A stretch of 11,520 bases of DNA, taken from NCBI GenBank assembly GCA_017537515.1, contig JAFYKO010000102.1, forward strand, positions 1-11,520. The letters run 5' to 3'. Source of the stretch: Clostridia bacterium (GTDB lineage: Bacteria; Bacillota; Clostridia; Christensenellales; UBA1242). Below are positions 6,221 to 11,520 of the stretch, piece after piece. Numbering within the stretch: the first letter of the stretch is position 1; every line of letters starts with the position of its first letter. The translations under genes and the position numbers were made by a program. The notes under the pieces are model-generated. The model ran no database searches. It was given only the letters and a program-made list of their open reading frames with translations, and was not told the origin of the DNA.

Positions 6221-8830
6221 CATTGTAAATTTTTCGGTTTCTTGTTCGCCGTCCTGGTCGTTGTTATCGTCTTTTGGTGGCTTGAATGCGTTGATAATCA
6301 TTGCAAGCACAAGTGTTCCCACGCTGACAATAAGCAAGGCAAGAAGTCCTCTTTCAATAAGGTTATGGAAATAGCTTTCTTGAATATTTACTTCAATATC
6401 TACTCCCCCGACAAAGTCAACAGTGAATGTGAATTCTTGCAATTTCTTGCTGAAGTCTGTTTTTGGTTCGCTGTCGATATTGTGTATATACCATCCATAA
6501 TCGAGGTCGTTTATCTTAACTGTATAAGTAACACCATAAACAAGTCTTGTCCCGTCGCTTACGTTATTTCCGTCGATAGTATAATATATCTTGTCGCTGT
6601 TTTCAAACTTGTTGTTTGAGATGTTGATTGTTATATCTGTTCTTGGAGTAAGGATAACAGTAACAGCACTTGCCTTTGTGATTCCGCTTATTGTGGTTGT
6701 TGCGGTATTGTTTGCCCCGAGAGTTCCGTAAGCACTTCCGCTGTATGGAGTTTCAACTCCGTTACTTACTGTCCCCACAAGCCATTTAACAGACAAGTAT
6801 CCTTTGTCTGCACCGACTTCAACAACTTTATTGTTCTTTGTTGTAAGTCCAAGTGTATAGTTTGTTGCAAGGTCGATTTTGTAACCAGTTGTGGTTTTGG
6901 TTGGTGTTGGGTTTAGGGTGATTGAAACAAATGTTGTTGGAACATACTGCCCGTCAATAATTGCGTAGGCGTATGTTGTGAGTTTGAGTTTAAGCTCGCC
7001 CCAAACTGCGTAAAGTTTGCTTGTGTCGATTGTCGCATAATCTCCGACAACCTTAACTCCTGTAACAGCGGTGTTGTTCACGTTGCTTGACATTCCTGCA
7101 CGTTCAACTCGGATAACAAACTCTGTGTTTTGGGTATCCCAATCAACATATTGGCCTCCGATTGCGTCGTTGACAAGTTCGCAAGTTCCGTCAACCTTTG
7201 TCGTACTCCAACCCAAGAAGTATTTTCCTTCGGCGGTTGGAATAAGTGCCTCGTCGGTTAGTGATGCTTCTGTAAATTTGCCTTCGCTGTACTTGTAGAG
7301 TTTGTCGTTTCCGTTCGCAATCCAGTATTCAACACCGTTGATTTTGATTGGTTTTGCGTTCAAATAGTTGACTACAAGTTGAGAATATTCAAGGTGGTCA
7401 TAATTTATCTTCACTGGCAAAGCTGTTGGGATGTTGTCAAGCCCAGCCCCGATAAACTCTGCGTTTGGGAGGCTAAGTTTGTTGAGGTTGTCGGTTGTGT
7501 ATCCGTCAGGAGTTGTGATTGAAAACACTTGACCGTAAGTGAGAATTTGGTCGTTTGCTGTGATGTTTGTGTATGCTAGGCCATTTGAAGAGTTTGCGAT
7601 ATCCACATATCTTTGCACAACCTTGAGTGTTGCAGAAGTTTTTTGGCTTTCGCCTCCGCCGGTATTACCGCCAGTGTTTCCGCCATTATTTCCACCGCTT
7701 GAACCATAGGCCTTGAGTGTTGGAAGGCCGTCGGCTGTGCCGTCGTGTTGCCAGCGACTTGCATTTGCGTTTTGAGACCAAGTGAGTTGCTGATAAACAT
7801 CTCGGCCGTCATAAGCATAGTCTTGGGCCATTTTCGCTTGTTTTGTGTAGTATTTAAACTTATAGTCCACAAAAGTTGTACCAGGTTCACCTGGGTTGTT
7901 TGTTCTTGATTCGATATAATCATAGCAATACACAACAAAAAGTGTGCATTGGTGGTCTGTGATTGGAACAAGCCCGCTTACAACCGCATTGCCTTCGCCA
8001 TAGCCCACTGAATAGCAGTTTCTGACACCTGCAACGCCATAAGCCAATATACCAGCAGTCCCATATGGGGCAGTTCCATAGTAGTTGTTTATTGTAGATT
8101 CGCTGTAAGCACTAAGTTTCACGTCTGTGTGGCAGAATTCGATATTCAAAATTTGTGTTGGAAAGTTGTCAGGTGTGATTTTTTCGCTACCTATAAAATC
8201 TCTTGTTGCACCAACAATTCCACCAACATAGCAAGAACTTGTATCACTGTAAAGTGCCATATTTTTTGTTGAAGTTACTGTAACGTTTGTGATGTCGCAA
8301 GTCTCATAAGTGTTTGGAATTGCACTTAAATCACAATACGCAAGCACTGCACCGCCAATCTTTTGGCCAGAGCCATTACCTTGAATTTTGATGTCTTCAA
8401 TAGTAAAGTTGTTGATTTTGACATCGTCCTCTGCTCTTACATACCCAAACAAACCATAGAGCATCAAATCGTTGTTGTTGATAGTAAGGTCAGAAATGGT
8501 GTAGCCATTGCCTTCGAAATTACCCTTAAAAAAGTTTGTGGCATTTTTTCCAATAGGTGTAAACGAAGCAACACTTGACATATCAATATTCCCAGTCAAA
8601 ACAACTGTTTCTCCGTCGTATGAATATCCGCCATTGACATCGTTTGAAAATTTGACAAGGTCGTTTGCGTTTGCAATTTGGTATTGCCCGCCAACCTTTG
8701 AAAGGGTTGATGCACCAACTTCCTCTTCAGCGTGGGCTGTGTTTGTTTGTGGAATGGAAAAACCAACACCAGTGCAAACGACAGCAAGTGCAATCAATAA
8801 ACCCATAAAAATATTTTTTTGCTTTTTCAT
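6212..8830 (-). CDS. Secreted, C-terminally membrane-anchored protein with GLUG-like beta-helix and InlB-like region
   Basis: An 872-residue surface protein. Residues 1-34 are a signal peptide (KKQK, hydrophobic core, cleavage after AHA). Residues ~40-375 look like a right-handed beta-helix with GLUG-type turns: GNFEGNGYTISDLTI, YVGGIVGATR, and GILAYGVAGVRNCYSVGYG, ending in the DGLPTL signature often seen at the end of such domains. Residues 376-393 are a Gly/Asn linker (NNGGNTGGNTGG). The region from ~400 is beta-rich, with an InlB-like repeat near 530-615 (KYFLGW to KLYAVW). Residues 828-849 are a single transmembrane helix, followed by a short charged tail (KPPKDDNND), so the protein is a type I membrane protein rather than sortase-anchored. 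Start: AGGAG at 8836-8840. It has its own promoter. Function is unknown; adhesion or polymer binding is plausible. The extreme C-terminus (DG-stop) lies in a palindromic repeat. Confidence 0.87.
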   Translation of the reverse strand: MKKQKNIFMGLLIALAVVCTGVGFSIPQTNTAHAEEEVGASTLSKVGGQYQIANANDLVKFSNDVNGGYSYDGETVVLTGNIDMSSVASFTPIGKNATNFFKGNFEGNGYTISDLTINNNDLMLYGLFGYVRAEDDVKINNFTIEDIKIQGNGSGQKIGGAVLAYCDLSAIPNTYETCDITNVTVTSTKNMALYSDTSSCYVGGIVGATRDFIGSEKITPDNFPTQILNIEFCHTDVKLSAYSESTINNYYGTAPYGTAGILAYGVAGVRNCYSVGYGEGNAVVSGLVPITDHQCTLFVVYCYDYIESRTNNPGEPGTTFVDYKFKYYTKQAKMAQDYAYDGRDVYQQLTWSQNANASRWQHDGTADGLPTLKAYGSSGGNNGGNTGGNTGGGESQKTSATLKVVQRYVDIANSSNGLAYTNITANDQILTYGQVFSITTPDGYTTDNLNKLSLPNAEFIGAGLDNIPTALPVKINYDHLEYSQLVVNYLNAKPIKINGVEYWIANGNDKLYKYSEGKFTEASLTDEALIPTAEGKYFLGWSTTKVDGTCELVNDAIGGQYVDWDTQNTEFVIRVERAGMSSNVNNTAVTGVKVVGDYATIDTSKLYAVWGELKLKLTTYAYAIIDGQYVPTTFVSITLNPTPTKTTTGYKIDLATNYTLGLTTKNNKVVEVGADKGYLSVKWLVGTVSNGVETPYSGSAYGTLGANNTATTTISGITKASAVTVILTPRTDITINISNNKFENSDKIYYTIDGNNVSDGTRLVYGVTYTVKINDLDYGWYIHNIDSEPKTDFSKKLQEFTFTVDFVGGVDIEVNIQESYFHNLIERGLLALLIVSVGTLVLAMIINAFKPPKDDNNDQDGEQETEKFTMDG

Positions 8831-8870
8831 TTTATCTCCTCATCTTAGCAAATTTGTACTTTGTGTTTCT

Positions 8871-8899
8871 ATTATACTATAAAATTTAATATTAATCAA
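8871..8899 (-). promoter_or_regulatory. Sigma-A promoter of the GLUG/InlB-like surface protein gene
   Basis: On the minus strand TTGATT (8894-8899), a 17-base spacer, and a perfect TATAAT (8871-8876). The start codon is 40 bases below the -10. No operator-like dyad is seen around it. Confidence 0.82.
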
Positions 8900-8982
8900 G
8901 TACCAATTTTTATTTTTTTTGCTTTTCTCCTGAATTTTGCCCAAATTTCGTTGTTTTTTGGGGGTAAATCTTTACAAAAGCC

Positions 8983-9007
8983 AAAAAATTTGTGCAACTT
9001 GCACAAA
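8983..9007 (-). terminator. Intrinsic terminator of the deacetylase-SSB operon
   Basis: A perfect dyad TTTGTGCAA-C-TTGCACAAA (8989-9007), foldable as an 8-bp stem with a 3-base loop, is followed on the minus strand by six T (8983-8988). It lies about 85 bases after the stop of the SSB-like gene. Confidence 0.65.
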
Positions 9008-9091
9008 AAAATCCAACAAAAAAACAAGTCGAATGGCTTTACTTTCCATCAACTTGCTTGATTTTTTTAGTTTGTTATTGATTCGAATAAG

Positions 9092-9739
9092 TTAAATTAT
9101 TCTCTCGCTTGAAATTTCGTCTTTTTGTTGAAAATCCAAATTAACTCTTCCAACAGAAATTTCATAGGCCGTTTTGTTGACAATCTCTCCGCTTTCGAGA
9201 CGCTTTTGATATTCCCTGCTTTGGATTCTGCCGACAATTTCAATCCTGTTTCCAACTTTTGCGTCTTTGACATACCTTGCATTTCTGCCCCACGCAATAC
9301 ACGGAAGATAATCGGATTTATTGTAAGCCCGATTGACAGCAACCAAGCAATCGCAAATTTCACGATTGAACGGGGTTGTGCGGTATATTGGGTTTTTGCA
9401 AATAAAACCATTGATTTCAACAATGTTTGGGTTCATTGACGGGTCGTTTTCAATAATTTCCCTTGCAAAGACATTCAAAAGCAGTTGGCTTTTTTCGCCA
9501 TTGAGTTTATTGAAACTCCTAAATTGACCTTTAAGCGAAATTTGTTTTCCAATTTGGAAGTGTTTTAGGAGTTTATCTGAAACTGTTATGGGCAAGATGT
9601 CTTGATGTTCAGAAAGCCTTGCCACTGAGAGTTTAACTTCATAAAACCCTTCTCCAAATGTCTCGTGCGAAAAAGCTGGTTCGCTGACCACAATCCCGCT
9701 TAAAAAAACTCTGTTATTGTTCATTAATTCGTATTTCAT
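9092..9739 (-). CDS. SSB-like protein with two tandem OB folds
   Basis: 215 residues from the preferred start at 9739; an upstream in-frame ATG at 9751 would add MENF. The preferred start has GGAG at 9746-9749 with a six-base spacer, while the 9751 ATG overlaps that GGAG. The second half is a clear single-stranded DNA-binding OB fold: it opens VEINGFICKNPIYRTTPFN, continues with LVAVNRAY, LPCIAWGRNARY and GNRIEIVGRIQSREY, and closes with YEISVGRVNLD. The first half (NRVFLSGIVVSEPAF, VKLSVARLS, GKQISLKGQFRSF) has the same layout but is degenerate, so the protein looks like an internal duplication. There is no acidic DDDIPF-type tail, which argues against it being the replicative SSB. It is the second gene of an operon, 23 bases after the deacetylase. 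It probably binds single-stranded DNA; the precise role is unknown. Confidence 0.85.
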   Translation of the reverse strand: MKYELMNNNRVFLSGIVVSEPAFSHETFGEGFYEVKLSVARLSEHQDILPITVSDKLLKHFQIGKQISLKGQFRSFNKLNGEKSQLLLNVFAREIIENDPSMNPNIVEINGFICKNPIYRTTPFNREICDCLVAVNRAYNKSDYLPCIAWGRNARYVKDAKVGNRIEIVGRIQSREYQKRLESGEIVNKTAYEISVGRVNLDFQQKDEISSERII

Positions 9740-9762
9740 AAAATTCTCCATTTCTCTTTAAT

Positions 9763-10533
9763 TTAATTTGTATTTTTGTGTTGAACGCCATTTCTGTCGA
9801 TAGTAAAATCCTCGTGAAAGACAAGGTCGCCGACGGATGTAACTTCATAGCCTTGTGCAGTCAATCTTGCAAGAATCATTACAAGAGCATCGACGATGTT
9901 GTCGGCGTTGTTGTGGCATAAGATGATAGACCCGTTTTTAACTCTATCAAGCACCCTTGTTGTTATCTCTTGCGAAGAAATCCCCTTCCAATCATGGCTG
10001 TCGACATCCCACTGGACTGCAATCATATTCTCCCCTTCAATTGCATCCAAAACAGCGTTGTTGTAGGCACCATAAGGACACCTAAACACCTCAATAGGCT
10101 TGCCCGTTATATCTGTTATACGCTGGTTGCACTCTCGAAGTTCTTGCGTAAGCATTTCGCTGTTTATGGTTGTCAAATCTGGATGTGTGTTTGAGTGGCT
10201 TCCAATTTCCAAGCCCGCATCGTTTATCTTTTTGACCATATCTGGATATTTGTCAACCCAAAACCCAACAAGAAAGAAGGTTGCTTTTGCGTTGTATTCT
10301 GCAAGTGTTTCAATAATCTGCTCTGTCTTATCCGCCCCCCAAGCGGCGTCAAAGCTTATGGCAACTTTTTTCTCGTCGGTATCCACACAGTACACCGGCA
10401 CTTTTCTCATACTGTAACCAAAAAACACCTGGGCACTTGTCGCACCGTTAATACTGATGCTAAGCATAATTGCAACCAAAACAACAGCAACAACATATTT
10501 CAGCACGCTTGACTTAACCACACAAAAAGGCAT
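9763..10533 (-). CDS. PdaB-like polysaccharide deacetylase family protein
   Basis: 256 residues. Residues ~12-31 are a signal anchor, placing the catalytic domain outside the cytoplasm. The NodB-homology motifs are in order: FDAAWG (61-66, motif 1), H113-SNT-H117 (metal ligands, motif 2), RCPYG (151-155, motif 3), WDVDSHDW (175-182, motif 4) and ILCH (204-207, motif 5). In the classical enzymes motif 1 is TFDDG; here the second Asp is Ala, as in the PdaB/YbaN subgroup, whose motif reads FDxxWG. Substrates in the wider family are N-acetyl groups of peptidoglycan or chitin-like sugars. PdaB of Bacillus is needed for spore stability, so a sporulation link is possible but not shown here. Start: GAGG five bases before the ATG. 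It has its own promoter and leads the operon with the SSB-like gene. Confidence 0.88.
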   Translation of the reverse strand: MPFCVVKSSVLKYVVAVVLVAIMLSISINGATSAQVFFGYSMRKVPVYCVDTDEKKVAISFDAAWGADKTEQIIETLAEYNAKATFFLVGFWVDKYPDMVKKINDAGLEIGSHSNTHPDLTTINSEMLTQELRECNQRITDITGKPIEVFRCPYGAYNNAVLDAIEGENMIAVQWDVDSHDWKGISSQEITTRVLDRVKNGSIILCHNNADNIVDALVMILARLTAQGYEVTSVGDLVFHEDFTIDRNGVQHKNTN

Positions 10534-10559
10534 TTCAACCTCACTTTTAGTTTAAACTT

Positions 10560-10617
10560 TCAACAAGGCAAAAATCCAATTTTTTTCGTAGGAGATTTAG
10601 TTGAAAAACCTCGTTGA
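10560..10617 (-). promoter_or_regulatory. Possible hairpin in the 5' leader of the deacetylase operon
   Basis: The transcript from the promoter at 10661-10689 would carry a leader of about 120 bases. Within it TCAACGAGG (10609-10617 on the minus strand) can pair with CCTTGTTGA (10560-10568) through 9 bp including one G-U, leaving a 40-base loop. No known riboswitch is recognised and there is no T tract. This is a weak observation. Confidence 0.3.
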
Positions 10618-10660
10618 TTGTCGAAAATAGATATATTAAAAATATGCACAAAAATCCCTT

Positions 10661-10689
10661 TATATAACCTTTTTTGCAAAATATGTCAA
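10661..10689 (-). promoter_or_regulatory. Sigma-A promoter of the deacetylase-SSB operon
   Basis: On the minus strand TTGACA (10684-10689), a 17-base spacer and TATATA (10661-10666). The -35 is perfect and the -10 has five of six consensus bases. This promoter for vegetative sigma argues that the deacetylase is not expressed only in spores. Confidence 0.78.
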
Positions 10690-10827
10690 AAAAATTATTA
10701 TTTTCAGAACTTTTGACAATCACAAGTTTTTTCATAAAGAAAATATTAATATTTAAATGTAAATATATTAAAAAAACTTGAATATATTTAAATAAAAAAA
10801 AGAAAAACTAATAAAGAGAGGTTTTTT

Positions 10828-11520
10828 ATGAAATTAGAAAAATTAATTTCAACAACAAAAACAAACAAAATAATCGGTTGGATAAGAGATATAGAAATCG
10901 ACAACATAACTATTTCAAGCAGAAGCAACAATCCAAATTCACTTTTTGTTGCACAACGTGGAGTCAATTTTGATGGCCACAATTTTGTTGAGGAAGCCAT
11001 AATAAACGGAGCAGTTGCACTTGTTCTTGAAAAAGAAATGCCACAGTTCAACATCCCACAAATAATCGTCAAAAACACTCGTGTTGCGATATGTAGCCTT
11101 GCAAGTGAATTTTTTGACAACCCAAAAGACCGCCTCAAATTTATTGGAGTTACTGGCACAAATGGCAAGACTTCTTGTGCGTTATTCTTATCCACGCTCC
11201 TCCAAAACGCCGGAAAGACCTGTGCAACCATTGGGACTCTTGGAACCTTCGTTGGCGATAAAAAATACTCTTCAAAACTGACGACTCCCGACCCACTCGA
11301 ATTTCATAGACTGCTTTCCGAATTTGTCAAAAGCGGTGTTGAATATGTTGTTATGGAATGTTCCGCCCACGCCCTTGCCCTAAGAAAACTTGACAATATT
11401 ACATTTGAAGTTGGGATTTTGACCAACATAACACAAGACCACCTAGACTTTTATAAAACAATGCAAAACTACGCCCGCTCCAAACTCTCGTGGCTGTTGT
11501 CGGCAAATGTTAAGAATGAC
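10828..11520 (+). CDS. murE: UDP-N-acetylmuramyl-tripeptide synthetase MurE (3' end missing)
   Basis: Cytoplasmic ATP-dependent ligase that adds the third amino acid (meso-diaminopimelate or lysine) to UDP-MurNAc-L-Ala-D-Glu in peptidoglycan synthesis. The first 231 codons are present and the frame is open at the right edge. Seen in order: the N-terminal UDP-binding domain with ISSRSNNPNSLFVAQRG (29-45), typical of MurE; the P-loop VTGTNGKTS (108-116); LTTPDP (151-156), which contacts the UMAG substrate; MECSAHAL (176-183), a variant of the usual E-x-S-S-H; LTNITQDHLDFY (198-209); and YARSKLSWL, whose K219 matches the carbamylated lysine. The region that decides DAP versus lysine lies outside. 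Start: GAGAGG at 10816-10821, six bases before the ATG. The 90 bases upstream are extremely AT-rich and no promoter is called with confidence, although TTGACA occurs at 10713-10718. The gene is divergent from the deacetylase operon. Confidence 0.95.
   Translation, partial: MKLEKLISTTKTNKIIGWIRDIEIDNITISSRSNNPNSLFVAQRGVNFDGHNFVEEAIINGAVALVLEKEMPQFNIPQIIVKNTRVAICSLASEFFDNPKDRLKFIGVTGTNGKTSCALFLSTLLQNAGKTCATIGTLGTFVGDKKYSSKLTTPDPLEFHRLLSEFVKSGVEYVVMECSAHALALRKLDNITFEVGILTNITQDHLDFYKTMQNYARSKLSWLLSANVKND

Noticed and set aside
8861..9061. 66-residue plus-strand ORF in the spacer before the SSB-like gene
   Set aside because: It starts inside the promoter of the GLUG/InlB-like gene, is built of AT-rich spacer, and crosses the terminator dyad.
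9048..9069. Plus-strand terminator (ATCAA-CTTGC-TTGAT then T run)
   Set aside because: Only a 5-bp AT-rich stem and no plus-strand gene upstream that it could terminate.
10547..10735. 62-residue minus-strand ORF upstream of the deacetylase
   Set aside because: No ribosome binding site before its ATG, Phe/Leu/Lys-rich low-quality sequence, and the TTGACA-17-TATATA promoter of the deacetylase operon lies inside it.
10788..11231. 147-residue minus-strand ORF opposite murE
   Set aside because: Shadow of murE, whose frame carries the P-loop and all the ligase motifs.

Overview
The window looks like a chromosomal segment of a low-GC, Gram-positive, Clostridia-like member of the Bacillota. The evidence is AT-rich spacers, sigma-A promoters with 17-base spacers, strong GGAGG-type ribosome binding sites, intrinsic terminators, a PdaB-like polysaccharide deacetylase, murE, and large secreted proteins with InlB-type repeats. 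The species cannot be named from sequence alone. The standard genetic code fits every gene.

Layout, left to right. (1) Positions 1-2851, minus: the first ~950 codons of a giant secreted protein built of Ig-like beta domains, running off the left edge and driven by a near-consensus promoter. (2) Positions 3162-3413, plus: an 83-residue protein that is one third glycine with 15 cysteines and a duplicated Cys/hydrophobic module. (3) Positions 3511-5532, minus: a membrane-anchored protein with two InlB-type repeats and a C-terminal Hint (intein/hedgehog-like) self-processing domain only five residues from its end. It converges on gene 2 at a bidirectional terminator. (4) Positions 5638-5847, plus: a divergent 69-residue XRE-family regulator. 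Between genes 3 and 4 lie two near-identical 16-bp dyads, one filling the -10/-35 spacer of the Hint gene promoter and one just after its predicted start of transcription. (5) Positions 5848-6211: a gene-free stretch with a long imperfect hairpin, a bidirectional terminator and two tandem ~65-bp palindromic repeats. (6) Positions 6212-8830, minus: a secreted protein with a signal peptide, GLUG-like beta-helix, Gly/Asn linker, InlB-like region and C-terminal membrane anchor; its stop codon lies inside one of the palindromic repeats. (7) Positions 9092-10533, minus: a two-gene operon of a PdaB-like deacetylase followed by a protein with two SSB-like OB folds. (8) From 10828, plus: the first 231 codons of murE.

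Taken together, the left two thirds is a surface-protein island (three large exported proteins with different architectures), and the right third is cell-wall and DNA housekeeping. The most interesting unit is the Hint-bearing surface protein with its divergent XRE gene: a probably repressible, self-processing cell-surface protein. Its regulation and processing are inferred from sequence; no experiment is implied.
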